Source: an uncultured Bacilli bacterium (GTDB lineage: Bacteria > Bacillota_I > Bacilli_A > RF39 > UBA660). Taken from it: a DNA stretch of 59,512 bases. The notes beneath the pieces were generated by a model that saw only the letters and a list, made by a program, of their open reading frames with translations, was not told where the DNA came from and made no database searches. A program made the position numbers and the translations under genes. The first letter of the stretch is position 1. Each line of letters opens with the position of its first letter. The stretch spans positions 1 through 59,512 of the forward strand of contig CAJUIY010000003.1 of the NCBI GenBank assembly GCA_910586865.1. The letters are read 5' to 3'. Of this stretch, positions 43,094 to 54,063 are shown piece by piece.

Positions 43094-43110
43094 AGATAAA
43101 AACTACCAAA

Positions 43111-44241
<1,131 letters not shown>

Positions 44242-44290
44242 ACTTCAATACCTCCCATCATCTTTTTTCTATTATACCACGCATCTATTC

Positions 44291-45166
44291 CTAAATCCTT
44301 CTTTTTAAGACGAAAGTTTTATCTTCTTTTCTTTCTTCTGTAAAACCAGCTTTATAAATGATTTTATTCGTAATCTTATCCGTTAAGCAATAATCAATCA
44401 ATCTTCTATGTTCTTCGTCTTCTTTGTCTATCTTGATAGTGATATTATCTTTTTCAAATCCAAAGAACAATTGATTTTCTAGAAATAAATAAAGTTGAAT
44501 TCTTTCAAATGGTCCCCGAACACATCCTAAATTGATTAAATAATCATTAGCGAATTCCATTCTTGCAACAAATAACCCTACTAAATCCTTCTTATCCATA
44601 TCAAAATATTGACTAACTGTATTACGATCTGTCATCTCTTTATGAAGAAGGGAAAAGAAATTATTTAAAGGAATATGATTGGGATAAACCGATAAGTTAT
44701 CATCGATTTTTTCTAGATAACTAGGAGATAATTTCATTAAGTTTGGATATTTTCTATTTAGAGTTTTATAATGAGGAATCACACCAAATTCAGTTGGCCT
44801 GAGTCCATATTGATTATGAAATAAATCACCTAATGGATTGAGATAAAATAAGCCCCTATCTCCTTCTACGATAACAACAAATAATGGTACTTTTGCACTA
44901 TTGGCTGCCGTCTTCCAAGCTTTTATTCCAAAACTTTCAAAAAGAGAAACATAAAAATCTGCTAGTGTGCTACAAACAATATGTCTTCCATTCTTAATAA
45001 AACCGCTTTGATATTGTTCGTACTTTTCTTCATCCGAAGCTAAAAAATATCCTAAATCTCTTTCGAAAAAAGGTGCTAACTTAACATATAAGTAACGAAC
45101 GATATAATCTTTTGGCCAAGATTTATCTACCTTATGAATGATTTCTAACATTTCTTCTGTTATCAT
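44291..45166 (-). CDS. possible transglutaminase-like protein
   Basis: 291 residues, soluble. The central stretch GRHIVCSTLADFYVSLFESFGIKAWK resembles the Cys-helix core of transglutaminase/protease folds, and PLFVVIVEGDRGLFYLNPLGD resembles the following strand pair, but the usual His is not evident at its place. The C-terminal part is not recognised. The resemblance is by pattern and may be wrong; a catalytically dead fold or unrelated protein is possible. GGAGG precedes ATG 45166 at six bases. It has its own promoter with a palindrome at the start region. Confidence 0.45.
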   Translation of the reverse strand: MITEEMLEIIHKVDKSWPKDYIVRYLYVKLAPFFERDLGYFLASDEEKYEQYQSGFIKNGRHIVCSTLADFYVSLFESFGIKAWKTAANSAKVPLFVVIVEGDRGLFYLNPLGDLFHNQYGLRPTEFGVIPHYKTLNRKYPNLMKLSPSYLEKIDDNLSVYPNHIPLNNFFSLLHKEMTDRNTVSQYFDMDKKDLVGLFVARMEFANDYLINLGCVRGPFERIQLYLFLENQLFFGFEKDNITIKIDKEDEEHRRLIDYCLTDKITNKIIYKAGFTEERKEDKTFVLKRRI

Positions 45167-45181
45167 ATACTGCCTCCTATA

Positions 45182-45212
45182 AACTGGTAAAAGGATATTT
45201 TAAATACCAGTT
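45182..45212. promoter_or_regulatory. palindrome at the start region of the 291-aa gene
   Basis: Perfect 8-bp inverted repeat AACTGGTA-N15-TACCAGTT. It lies between a likely minus-strand -10 (TACTAT, 45220-45215; -35 TTGACT 16 bp further) and the ribosome site. It may be an operator, or an mRNA hairpin close to the ribosome site. Confidence 0.45.
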
Positions 45213-45278
45213 ATATAGTACACTTATTTTAGAAAAAGTCAAATGAAACCCAACCAAAATAGAAGAATGGTAGGAAAG

Positions 45279-46613
45279 TCATTCTAAATAATAGATATCA
45301 TAATGACGTTCTGTTTTTATATATTTCGTATTATTTATAATATAATTAGCTATTTTTAAATCAAATTGATTGTCAAATTCTGCATGATAATCCTTCTTAT
45401 CTAAAATCACATAACGCTGATGCATTTTTTTAATACTCTCTATCATCTTCTCACTACCATGATAACCGAAATTTCCATAAAAGAAAGCATCATAGTAATC
45501 TATCTTTCTATTACGTGAAATATCATAAAGTCTTTTCTCAGAAGATAGAATTAGAGAATTAGGATACCTATCAAACAGTTTATAATTTTCTAGAGACTCC
45601 TCATAATCTAACTCTCCTTTTAAAGAATACTGAAAGTGATTAAATTCAGAACAAAATGTTGGTTTTAAATAAATGTAAATATTAATTACTGTAATGGCAC
45701 TAAAAAGAAAAGCTGTTACGATAGACAATATCGAATATGATAAGTTCCAATTTTTTATTAAAGGCAAAAGTTGTAGCAGAAAGCATAGAAAATAGATAGA
45801 AAAGTGATGAAAATTAAACAGTGGTACAACAAAAGAGAAACCAGCCAATAAATAATAGTTAGAAATATCCTCTTTATTTTTTATTGTTGTGATAATAGAA
45901 AGAATAAGACAAAGTAAACTAATAAAAGTATAAAAATCAAAAAAATTCCCATTCTTTTCCGTAAAATCAAAGAGGCCCAAGAAACATAAATCGATAAAAG
46001 AATACAAAGAACCTGTAAGAAGCAAATAGAAGAAGAAGATTATGATAGGGATGAAAAATCCAAGCATTCTCTTCTTGATTTTCTCTCTGTTTTTATAGTA
46101 TTTGAGTGTCGGTAAAAGAAATAATAAAATGCCTACGGTATGCTTACTTAGAAATCCAAGTCCCATCACAAAACCAATTAAATAGTCCTTATCTTTCTGT
46201 TTCTTTTCTAGAAAAAGTAAGAAAATCAAAATGAAAAAGGCCATAAAGTTATAAGTGGGTTCTACTCCTAAAAAACCAAAGAGACTAACCCCTACTAATA
46301 ATAAATAACTTTTCTTTCCATATAAAGAATATAAAAAGTAACACATAATGGTAACCAGTAAACTCTGCTCTAAAATGAACATCACATAATTATTAAAAAA
46401 TAACAATCCAATGGACATAAGAAAAGCATAAAGTGGAGTTGAGATGGTATTAAAATCTAAATAAGGAACCTCCCCTCTTGCTATCGCATAACTAAAACAA
46501 TAGTTATTCATTGGATCTCCATAAGCATTTTTAAAATTAAAAAATTCGTAAAAACAAAACGTAAAAATAAAGATTCCTATATATATGCCATACTTTTTTA
46601 AAAACTTCTTCAT
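45279..46613 (-). CDS. GT-C-type membrane glycosyltransferase or related protein
   Basis: 444-residue membrane protein with about ten to eleven spans. After TM1 comes a loop with AYGDPMNNYCFSYAIARGEVPYLDFNTISTPLYAFLM (about residues 30-66): an early acidic residue followed by ARGxxPYxDF, as in GT-C/ArnT-like glycosyltransferases that use polyprenyl-linked sugars. The C-terminal 100 residues are soluble and should face outside. Function is only inferred; a lipid-linked sugar transfer to wall or lipid is plausible. AGGAGAG lies five bases before the ATG. No glycan operon surrounds it. Confidence 0.65.
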   Translation of the reverse strand: MKKFLKKYGIYIGIFIFTFCFYEFFNFKNAYGDPMNNYCFSYAIARGEVPYLDFNTISTPLYAFLMSIGLLFFNNYVMFILEQSLLVTIMCYFLYSLYGKKSYLLLVGVSLFGFLGVEPTYNFMAFFILIFLLFLEKKQKDKDYLIGFVMGLGFLSKHTVGILLFLLPTLKYYKNREKIKKRMLGFFIPIIIFFFYLLLTGSLYSFIDLCFLGLFDFTEKNGNFFDFYTFISLLCLILSIITTIKNKEDISNYYLLAGFSFVVPLFNFHHFSIYFLCFLLQLLPLIKNWNLSYSILSIVTAFLFSAITVINIYIYLKPTFCSEFNHFQYSLKGELDYEESLENYKLFDRYPNSLILSSEKRLYDISRNRKIDYYDAFFYGNFGYHGSEKMIESIKKMHQRYVILDKKDYHAEFDNQFDLKIANYIINNTKYIKTERHYDIYYLE

Positions 46614-46715
46614 ATTTTCTCTCCTATTTATATATGAAAATGAATCTCCTTAGAAAAAATGTGAATTCTTGTCTAAATTCATTTATATAATAACTTCTTT
46701 TGGTGCTTGCATAGT

Positions 46716-46761
46716 AAAAATCAAGAGTAATAATGAATTTTCCTCCTTCACTCTTGATTTT
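46716..46761 (-). terminator. terminator downstream of the 218-aa membrane protein
   Basis: 12-bp stem AAAATCAAGAGT / ACTCTTGATTTT with a 21-base loop and T5 on the minus strand. Confidence 0.8.
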
Positions 46762-46802
46762 ATATTTTTAAAGTAATACTGGTACCTATCCTATTTCCTT
46801 TT

Positions 46803-47459
46803 TTAAGATTCTAATATGCTACAAGTATAACCAATACTTTCATAATAGGATTGTTGATCACTTATTTTATCTTGAAAATAATTCACTAATTTCATATCAT
46901 CTGCATTATCGGTAATACTTTTCTTATTTATCAAAATATTTATTTTAGAGTCTGTTTCTTTTATATTTATATTATTTAGTGATTTAAAGTAAGCTAGTGC
47001 CTCATTTACTGTTTTAAAAGCACTACTTTCGCTATTTTCAGGAGTCTCTACATCTGAAGTGATTGGTGTCTGTTCTACTCCATTATTACTTTCTCCTATC
47101 GATGGATTTGTTACTTCTGGTATCGTATTAGGAGTATCACTTGGAATTTCAGTAGTACCTCCTTGATTTTCATTAGTTGTATTTTCTTTCTTGTCTTCTG
47201 GTAATTCTTCTATTTTTTGGTAAAGAATTCGATTCGTAGATATCTTTCCATTTATATATTTTGTTGTTGTCGTCTCCTCATATTGTTCTTCTGTAAATGT
47301 TTTACTACATTTTAAGACAGCAATACTATTTTTTTCTTCTTTTTGACTTGTTATCTCTTCTCTTGGAATTAGTTTTCGGAATGTTGGTGGTAATGCAATC
47401 ACAGCTAGTAGTAGTATCATACACAATACTACTAAAATGGGATTTCTTTCTTTCTTCAT
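46803..47459 (-). CDS. unknown single-span exported protein
   Basis: 218 residues. N-terminal KKERNP, then one membrane segment (about 8-26), external domain with two cysteines far apart (VLKCSKTF near 50 and YTCSILES near the end) that may pair. The middle (about 90-148) is a Thr/Pro/Asn/Glu-rich low-complexity linker. The C-terminal 65 residues form a small folded-looking domain. No family recognised. AGGAG lies before ATG 47459. It follows the LysM gene by 11 bp, so they are probably co-transcribed. Confidence 0.65.
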   Translation of the reverse strand: MKKERNPILVVLCMILLLAVIALPPTFRKLIPREEITSQKEEKNSIAVLKCSKTFTEEQYEETTTTKYINGKISTNRILYQKIEELPEDKKENTTNENQGGTTEIPSDTPNTIPEVTNPSIGESNNGVEQTPITSDVETPENSESSAFKTVNEALAYFKSLNNINIKETDSKINILINKKSITDNADDMKLVNYFQDKISDQQSYYESIGYTCSILES

Positions 47460-47470
47460 ATGCTAAACTC

Positions 47471-48235
47471 CTAAAACAATTCTTCTATTCCATTATTAAT
47501 GTCTTCTTTTTCTTCTTCCTTTTTCTCTACGATATTAGGAGGAGGTAAGACAACCCTATCATTTTCTAATTCTAGTTCCTTTGGTTTTGGATTATTTTCT
47601 TCAAAAAAATTAGAGTTATCTACCGTTTCACTTTTTTGTTCTTTTATTGGTTCTTCTTCAAATTTGTGGTTTCTTCTAAACTCCTCTTTTTCTTCTTTTG
47701 ATACAATCGGAATTTTCAATACTTGTCCTACATTTAGTACATTACTTGCTAGATTATTGACTAATTCTATCTCATCCTCTGTAGTATAATAACGATTTGC
47801 TATCTCATATAACGTATCCCCCTTCTTTACTTTATAAGTAATATAGTCTAAATCCTTCTTTTTGCTTAATACCACTTTTATGAATTTTACGATATACAAA
47901 ATTAAAAAGGCAAGAGGAAATAATGGTAATGCCATTACAATATAATAAAATGTCCTGTTTTCATCCACTAAATGATAAACTACCATAGAGTTTGTTATAG
48001 AGACAGAGAAACCAATCGTAATAGCAAGTAGTCCACCTATCACTACATTTGCTAATAAGCAAGTCCAAAAATTAGTAACATAATTATATCGATTAATATC
48101 TTTTTCTTTGATAGATCCAGAATATATAAAAATAGCAATTCCCATAACTACTACAATAATCAAAACAGGAACAAAAACATATTTTACTAAATCTAGAAAA
48201 AGAGATAAATCAAATCTCATTGTTACATTTTTCAT
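47471..48235 (-). CDS. membrane protein with LysM domain
   Basis: 254 residues: three membrane segments (about 13-38, 52-80, 90-115), then a LysM domain (about 128-172: YKVKKGDTLYEIANRYYTT to NVLNVGQVLKIP), then an acidic, Pro-containing tail. LysM binds peptidoglycan, so an outside location would be expected; however the positive patch after the last segment (KFIKVVLSKKKD) argues for an inside C-terminus. The topology is thus unsettled. The start ATG 48235 follows AGGTGAT; an ATG 15 codons upstream lacks a site. Forms an operon with the 218-aa protein. Confidence 0.8.
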   Translation of the reverse strand: MKNVTMRFDLSLFLDLVKYVFVPVLIIVVVMGIAIFIYSGSIKEKDINRYNYVTNFWTCLLANVVIGGLLAITIGFSVSITNSMVVYHLVDENRTFYYIVMALPLFPLAFLILYIVKFIKVVLSKKKDLDYITYKVKKGDTLYEIANRYYTTEDEIELVNNLASNVLNVGQVLKIPIVSKEEKEEFRRNHKFEEEPIKEQKSETVDNSNFFEENNPKPKELELENDRVVLPPPNIVEKKEEEKEDINNGIEELF

Positions 48236-48308
48236 ACTATCACCTATTATAAATATAACATAGTTCTCTGTATTTTTCAATCACTTTATCACAAAGAAAA
48301 ACAAAGGT

Positions 48309-49601
48309 TTACTTTTCCTTTGTAATAATTTTTGATGGTAATAAAATTACTTTTGCTCTATTATTAAATTTCATATTAGCGAGAATTTTATCTAGTGTTT
48401 TCTTATTCATCTTTCGTATTAAATCCACTTTATTTGGAATTAACTTCTTATATCGTATCATATCATCAAAAACATTGCTAACTGTGGTATCTACAAAATC
48501 AATCATCTTTACTTCGTTCGCAATCCATACTTTTTTCATTCTTTCTAAATCGTCTTCCTCAATCTTTATATAATCAAGTTCTTTTTGGACTTCTTCGATT
48601 AGTAGTTCTGGGTCTTCTGTTTCTGCATATATTAATAGACTACTATAATTTTTAGTAGAGTCCCATTCGTAATAAAAACTAGACATTAAGTGTTTATTTC
48701 TAACTCTTTCTCTAAATAAAGAAGATGTTCCAAATAGTAAAGCAGCAATCATAGAAAAGTATAAATCTAGTTCTAACTCATCTTTTATATCGAAATCCTC
48801 TTTTAATAATTTATAACCTAAGCCAATTTTAGGAACTTTAATATTAATCGATAGCTCCTCACAGTCTTTATGAACATTTTTTGGTTCTTTCACTTCTTTT
48901 ACTTTTACCTCATCGATTCGATTTTCCTTTTCTCCCAAAGTCTCACTAATAATATCCATGGCATCCTTCTTGTTAAAATTACCAGCAATAATAATAAACA
49001 TATTATTTGGGTTGTAAAAAGTGTTATAACAAGTATATAAATCTTCTTTCGTAATCTGATCAATATCATTGGTAGTTCCAGCAATGTCAATTCGATGTGG
49101 ATCCACCCGATAAAGATTTTCCCTTAATTTATTTTCTAAAAAGGCCTCCGGAATATCATCATACATCTTAATCTCTTCTTTGATAATTCCCTTTTCTTTT
49201 TCTACATTTTCATCTGTAAAGTAAGGTTCATTCACAAAATTAATAAGATATTTTAAATTCTTTTTAAATTCCTTTGTACCATAACAAATATAGCGAGTAC
49301 TAGTAAAGGTAGTAGAAGCATTCCCTCCAGTTCCACTTTCTGAGAAGAAGGAGAAAGGATCCACGCCATCTTCTTGCTCAAACATTTTATGTTCCAAAAA
49401 ATGAGCAATGCCATTCGGAACCGTAGTGAATTTTTTAGATCCTACGGGAACAAAACAATTGGTATCACTACCATATCTAGTAGCATAAGTCATAAAATAA
49501 TTTTTTTTATCCTCATAGGGAATGAAAATAACTTCTAGCCCATTATTTAGTTTTTCTGTAAAACAGGTTTTGTCTAATCCTTTTAATTCGACCGTTTTCA
49601 T
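48309..49601 (-). CDS. M16 family zinc metallopeptidase, active subunit (YmfH type)
   Basis: 430 residues. The inverted zinc motif HFLEH (in IAHFLEHKMFE, about 70-80) with the distal Glu in KEKGIIKEEIKMYDD marks a catalytic M16 subunit. The C-terminal half is the second, non-catalytic lobe. It overlaps the upstream M16 gene by 4 bp (ATGA), with the start at ATG 49601 after GGGGTGA. In Bacillus the ymfF-ymfH pair lies near spoIIIE, as here. The substrate peptide is unknown. Cytoplasmic, predicted heterodimer. Confidence 0.92.
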   Translation of the reverse strand: MKTVELKGLDKTCFTEKLNNGLEVIFIPYEDKKNYFMTYATRYGSDTNCFVPVGSKKFTTVPNGIAHFLEHKMFEQEDGVDPFSFFSESGTGGNASTTFTSTRYICYGTKEFKKNLKYLINFVNEPYFTDENVEKEKGIIKEEIKMYDDIPEAFLENKLRENLYRVDPHRIDIAGTTNDIDQITKEDLYTCYNTFYNPNNMFIIIAGNFNKKDAMDIISETLGEKENRIDEVKVKEVKEPKNVHKDCEELSINIKVPKIGLGYKLLKEDFDIKDELELDLYFSMIAALLFGTSSLFRERVRNKHLMSSFYYEWDSTKNYSSLLIYAETEDPELLIEEVQKELDYIKIEEDDLERMKKVWIANEVKMIDFVDTTVSNVFDDMIRYKKLIPNKVDLIRKMNKKTLDKILANMKFNNRAKVILLPSKIITKEK

Positions 49602-50860
49602 TCTTTCACCCCTTCCAAACAATAAGCAGTATCTAACTTTATCTTTTTAGCAACTTTTATAATATCATTACTAGTTACTTCCATCATTTTTTCCACTCTT
49701 GTTTCCATATCATCTAACCCAACAAGGTCCATCATATAATAGCTTTCTATAATGCTAGATTGACTTTCTAAAATACTATCCATTGCCGTTTGAAAATATT
49801 CTTTTGCAATCGTTAAATCTTTATCACTAAATTTTCCTTTTTTCATTAAGTTCATTTGACTTTGGATTAATGAAACGGTCTTCTTAATATTTTTCTTATC
49901 AATTCCTGCCCGTATTACTAATATGTTATCTAACTTATTAGGTACTGAATTTATCGTATAACATAAAGAGTGTTTTTCCCTGACTTCTCGAAACAGTTTA
50001 GAATCCGGACCAGAACCCAAGATGACATTATATAGTGTGAGTGGATAGTCTCGCTCATATTTAGTTAAATTACATAATCTTGCACCAATTGCTAGCTTAG
50101 ACTGATTGTTTACTTCTTGCTCCATCACGGTTCTGATATGTTTTCTTGGCTTTTTTTCTTCTAAGTAATATCCTAGTTTTTGTTTTTTAAACGTTTTGGT
50201 TCGGAAAATACTTTTTATCATTTCTTCTGTCTCATGAAAGTCAATATCACCAATGACAAAAATATCCATCAAATCCTTATTTATCATATTTTTATAATAC
50301 TGATATAAATTTTTACTATCAATCGCATCTAAATCTTCTATATAGCCTGCCATTCTACAAGATAATGGTCCTTCCTCTTCCATATTTTCATAAAGACGAA
50401 GTAAACTATAATAACTAGCATCTTCTTTCAAACTCTCTAAAGAAGTTTTCGCATTTCTTTTTACAATTTCTAATTGTTCCTCATTAAAATGATTTCCATC
50501 AACATTAGGGTCATAGACTACATCATATAAAAAGTCTAATGCACTTTTAAAATTCCCCTCTTCTGTATATTTATCATGAAGAACCGTTAGTAAAATATCC
50601 GTATTGATATAATTCCCAATCCTAGAATTACTACTTGAAATGGTTGCTGCATATAAGTCTTGTCCTTTAATAATCAAGTCTCTTTTCGTCTGATATTTTT
50701 TGGTCGATAATGTTAACAAACTACATAAAACATTTCGTAGTGTAATTTCTTCTTTAACAATAGGACTTCGGAATGACACCCTTATTTTTATGGTTTTAAA
50801 ATTCGTTGTTTTAATTAAATGTAATTTATAAGCTCCTAAATCTTTTTTTACGTATTTCAT
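49598..50860 (-). CDS. M16 family peptidase-like subunit without zinc motif (YmfF type)
   Basis: 420 residues with the M16 fold, including the C-terminal lobe with REVREKHSLCYTINS. The HxxEH zinc motif is absent; the corresponding region reads LRNVLCSLLTLSTKKYQTKRDL. It should be the regulatory or substrate-binding half of a dimer with the YmfH-type subunit. GAGGTG lies before the ATG. First of the pair, 37 bp after deoD. Confidence 0.9.
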   Translation of the reverse strand: MKYVKKDLGAYKLHLIKTTNFKTIKIRVSFRSPIVKEEITLRNVLCSLLTLSTKKYQTKRDLIIKGQDLYAATISSSNSRIGNYINTDILLTVLHDKYTEEGNFKSALDFLYDVVYDPNVDGNHFNEEQLEIVKRNAKTSLESLKEDASYYSLLRLYENMEEEGPLSCRMAGYIEDLDAIDSKNLYQYYKNMINKDLMDIFVIGDIDFHETEEMIKSIFRTKTFKKQKLGYYLEEKKPRKHIRTVMEQEVNNQSKLAIGARLCNLTKYERDYPLTLYNVILGSGPDSKLFREVREKHSLCYTINSVPNKLDNILVIRAGIDKKNIKKTVSLIQSQMNLMKKGKFSDKDLTIAKEYFQTAMDSILESQSSIIESYYMMDLVGLDDMETRVEKMMEVTSNDIIKVAKKIKLDTAYCLEGVKE

Positions 50861-50897
50861 AATTCACCTCTTTTTTATTATGTATAGTTTTTTTTAT

Positions 50898-51623
50898 TTA
50901 ATACTTTAATATAATAGCATCTAATGCTATTTTTATCATATCATTTAGACTATTTTGACGATCTTCACTACTAACTGCTAACTCCTTTTTACCAATAATA
51001 TCCACAATACTCATTAATGCAGATGCCCTTTTTCCTAATTTTTTCGCAAGATAGAAAAGTCCAAAGGCTTCCATTTCTAGTCCCAAATAAGAAATATCTT
51101 CTGGATAATTTTTAATATAACGTGAAAAATCAATATAAGGATCAAAAATATCACTAGTAATAATCGGACCTATTTGCAAATCGTAACTGTTTTCTTTGGC
51201 TGCTATTATTATTTTTTCGTTTAATTCTTTACTAGACTCGATAGAATTCATATTATCACCATCAAAAGCTTTTGGAAACGTAGATAAGCTATAAGCTTCA
51301 CTAGCTAAAATAACATCTAATACCTTTCTATCTTGATTGGCAGAACCACAAGTACCAATTCGAATGATTTCCTCTACATCATAAAAATGGTATAATTCAT
51401 AAGCATAAATACCAACACTAGGAATTCCCATGCCAGATGGAAATACGGTGATTTTCTCTCCTTTATAATATCCAGTATAAGCTGTCATATTTCGAACATT
51501 ATTTACAACTTTTACTTCTTCTAAAAAATGATCCGCAATATATTTGGCACGAAGAGGATCTCCTGGCATTAATACTTTGCTAGCAATATCGCCCTTTTCT
51601 GCTTCAATGTGCGTTGTCGACAT
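50898..51623 (-). CDS. deoD: purine-nucleoside phosphorylase (DeoD type)
   Basis: 241 residues; phosphorolysis of purine nucleosides for salvage, normally a hexamer. Seen: HIEAEKGDIASKVLMPGDPLRAKYIA, FPSGMGIPSVGIYAYEL, IIRIGTCGSAN, and GLEMEAFGLFYLAKK with the nucleoside-binding Glu/Met. The catalytic Asp region reads MSIVDIIGKKE instead of the usual VSDHI; Asp is kept. The start ATG 51623 follows GAAGGT; an ATG six codons earlier overlaps that site. Upstream of the M16 pair. Confidence 0.93.
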   Translation of the reverse strand: MSTTHIEAEKGDIASKVLMPGDPLRAKYIADHFLEEVKVVNNVRNMTAYTGYYKGEKITVFPSGMGIPSVGIYAYELYHFYDVEEIIRIGTCGSANQDRKVLDVILASEAYSLSTFPKAFDGDNMNSIESSKELNEKIIIAAKENSYDLQIGPIITSDIFDPYIDFSRYIKNYPEDISYLGLEMEAFGLFYLAKKLGKRASALMSIVDIIGKKELAVSSEDRQNSLNDMIKIALDAIILKY

Positions 51624-51683
51624 ATTTCTACCTTCTTTCATATTTATTATAGCAAATTTATTCTATTTATCCAAGCATTTTTC

Positions 51684-51716
51684 AAAAAGAAAGAAGTCAT
51701 AAACATGGCTTCCTTT
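51684..51716 (-). terminator. terminator of ftsK
   Basis: Hairpin AAGGAAGCCAT / ATGACTTCTTT (a mismatch and a wobble pair) with a 4-base loop, followed by T-rich sequence on the minus strand, directly after the ftsK stop. Confidence 0.65.
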
Positions 51717-53994
51717 ACTCTTCACTATGATCTAATTGAATTAATACTTCTCTTGGTTTCGAACCGTTCGCAGGTCCTATAATTCCACGTTCTTCTAACA
51801 AATCAATAATTCTAGCGGCTCTATTATAACCAAGTTTAAATCTTCTTTGAAGAAGAGAGGCACTCGCTTTTTGGCTACTAACCACAAACTCTACAATTTC
51901 ATTATACAAAGGATCGTCTTTGTCTTCTACTACGGCACCATCAGAAGATGCAGGTGCACTATCCGATGTCTCTTCTACATCCAACTTCATCATATCATCA
52001 TCATACTGTACTTCTTGTTGTTCACTTACATAGTTAATGATTCTTCCAATTTCCTCATCTGTAATAAAAGAGCCTTGAATTCGAAGCGGTGAATTCATTC
52101 CGATTGGTAAAAACAACATATCTCCTTTTCCTAGTAATTGTTCTGCTCCAGTTTGATCAAGTATGGTCCTAGAGTCGATTCCGGAACCAACAGAGAAAGC
52201 AATACGTGATGGAATATTCGCCTTAATTAATCCTGTGATAACTTCGGTAGATGGTCTTTGAGTTGCCACAATTAAATGCATTCCTGCGGCACGAGCTTTT
52301 TGGGTAATTCTTAATATGGAATCTTCTACCTCTTTCGCAGCAACCATCATCAAATCAGCAAGCTCGTCGATAATAATGACAATATAGGGCATCTTTTCTT
52401 TTTTTAGTTCTTCGTCTGTTATTTTTGCATTTTCTTTTTCCACATAAGCATTATATCCTTCGATATTTTTCGTTTTCGAATCACTAAATACGCTATATCT
52501 TCTCTCCATCTCATCGACCATTTTCTTAAGGGCAATGGCTGCTTGCTTTGGATCGGTAACAACAGGTCTTAACAAGTGAGGAATTCCATTATAAACAGAT
52601 AATTCAACAACCTTAGGATCCACCATAATAAGTTTTACTTCATCTGGTTTCGCACGCATCAAAATAGAGCAAATAATTCCATTAACACAAACAGACTTAC
52701 CAGAACCAGTCGTACCGGCGATTAATAAATGTGGCATTTTATTGACTTCACAGACACCAATATCCCCCATTATGCTTTTTCCAAGTGGAACCATTAATTT
52801 TTTATCCATCGCTCCTTGCATTTTTCTACTATTAATTATTTCATAGAAACTAACAGGTGTCGGAGTATCATTCGCAAATTCAATACCTACTGTATTCTTA
52901 CCTGGAATAGGAGCTTCAATTCGAACATCTTTCTTGGCAAGAGCTAATGATATTTCACGATTGATACTTGTTATTTTATTCACTCTAGTACCACTAGCAA
53001 TCTCTAATTCATATTGAACAACCGAAGGACCAATGTGAACTTCTACTACTTTACCAATTATTTTAAAATCTTTTAATACATTTTCTAAAACGGTTATATT
53101 TTTCTCAATAATACTTTGATCTGTTCCCTTTGCTTTCTTTTTAGGTTTATCTAATAAATTAATACTAGGTAATTTATATTCTTTATTAGTTACTACTCTA
53201 GTAGGTTTTACTTTTTCTTTATCAGTAGTATCTGTGCCAACTAATTCTTCTTTATCCTCTTCCTTTGTTTCTACCTTAGTAAGTTCATCAATACTTGATA
53301 TTTTAATACGTTTTTCTTCTTTTACTGGTTCTTCTTCATTACCATCATTAATAATAACACCTTTTGTACTAACTTCTTCTTTTTTCTTCTCCTCTTTTTC
53401 CTTCTTTTCCCTTGGTTCTCTATTTTTTACTTTTTCCTTCATAATATCCACTAAAGCAAATCCAGCGAATAAGAAAAATCCTAAACCAAGAAGAGTCCAT
53501 GCTACTATCTGCATTCCGATATAGGAAAATAATTTACTAAAAATAATAGCAAATACTCCTCCAATAATGCCTCCTCCAACCGCAAACATATCAGACAAAG
53601 TTCCAGTTGACATAACACTATGAAAAGCAGTTACTAACTGATTAATCGTTTCTTTAAAGATTAGCATCATATTTCCATTGTTACTAGCAACAAATTCTCG
53701 GTGCATTAAAATTAAAAAACCTAAAGTAAAAATATAGATACCAACTAATTTAGTCGTAAAAAAATCAGGATATTTTCTTTCAATTACTAAATAGCCTCCT
53801 ATGATTAAAAGAGATAACAAGAAAATCATAGAAATAGATCCAAATAGAAAGACAGCAAACGAAGTAATAAATCTTCCTACTGGTCCATATTTTCCCATTC
53901 CTAAAATAGCACAAAGTATTAGTAATACTCCATACAATTCTTCCATATGATCAAAACTTTTTTTGACTTCTTTTTTCTTTTTCTTCTTTGCCAT
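51715..53994 (-). CDS. ftsK: FtsK/SpoIIIE DNA translocase
   Basis: 759 residues; pumps chromosome DNA across the closing septum. Four membrane segments lie in the first 165 residues or so, then an acidic/basic linker (about 185-300, EEKKKEEVS and EEPVKEEKR). The RecA-like motor has Walker A GTTGSGKSVC, Walker B VIIIDELADLMM, and VATQRPSTEVITGLIKANIPSR. The C-terminal gamma winged helix (about 690-750, QKASASLLQRRFKLGYNRAARIIDLLE) reads polar DNA sequences. The start ATG 53994 follows GAGGAG by seven bases; an upstream ATG lacks a site. Septal membrane. Whether it serves division or sporulation cannot be told. Confidence 0.95.
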   Translation of the reverse strand: MAKKKKKKEVKKSFDHMEELYGVLLILCAILGMGKYGPVGRFITSFAVFLFGSISMIFLLSLLIIGGYLVIERKYPDFFTTKLVGIYIFTLGFLILMHREFVASNNGNMMLIFKETINQLVTAFHSVMSTGTLSDMFAVGGGIIGGVFAIIFSKLFSYIGMQIVAWTLLGLGFFLFAGFALVDIMKEKVKNREPREKKEKEEKKKEEVSTKGVIINDGNEEEPVKEEKRIKISSIDELTKVETKEEDKEELVGTDTTDKEKVKPTRVVTNKEYKLPSINLLDKPKKKAKGTDQSIIEKNITVLENVLKDFKIIGKVVEVHIGPSVVQYELEIASGTRVNKITSINREISLALAKKDVRIEAPIPGKNTVGIEFANDTPTPVSFYEIINSRKMQGAMDKKLMVPLGKSIMGDIGVCEVNKMPHLLIAGTTGSGKSVCVNGIICSILMRAKPDEVKLIMVDPKVVELSVYNGIPHLLRPVVTDPKQAAIALKKMVDEMERRYSVFSDSKTKNIEGYNAYVEKENAKITDEELKKEKMPYIVIIIDELADLMMVAAKEVEDSILRITQKARAAGMHLIVATQRPSTEVITGLIKANIPSRIAFSVGSGIDSRTILDQTGAEQLLGKGDMLFLPIGMNSPLRIQGSFITDEEIGRIINYVSEQQEVQYDDDMMKLDVEETSDSAPASSDGAVVEDKDDPLYNEIVEFVVSSQKASASLLQRRFKLGYNRAARIIDLLEERGIIGPANGSKPREVLIQLDHSEE

Positions 53995-54063
53995 ATTGAT
54001 ACTCCTCACTAAACTTCTTATTTTATATGATAAAATTTCTTTCAATTAATAATATTTAGATAA

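Noticed and set aside
47499..47789. Ser/Phe-rich plus-strand frame opposite the LysM gene
   Set aside because: Antisense to the acidic tail of the LysM protein; low complexity without start signals.
53234..53524. Ser/Phe-rich plus-strand frame
   Set aside because: Antisense shadow of the Lys/Glu-rich linker of ftsK; composition is explained by the opposite strand.
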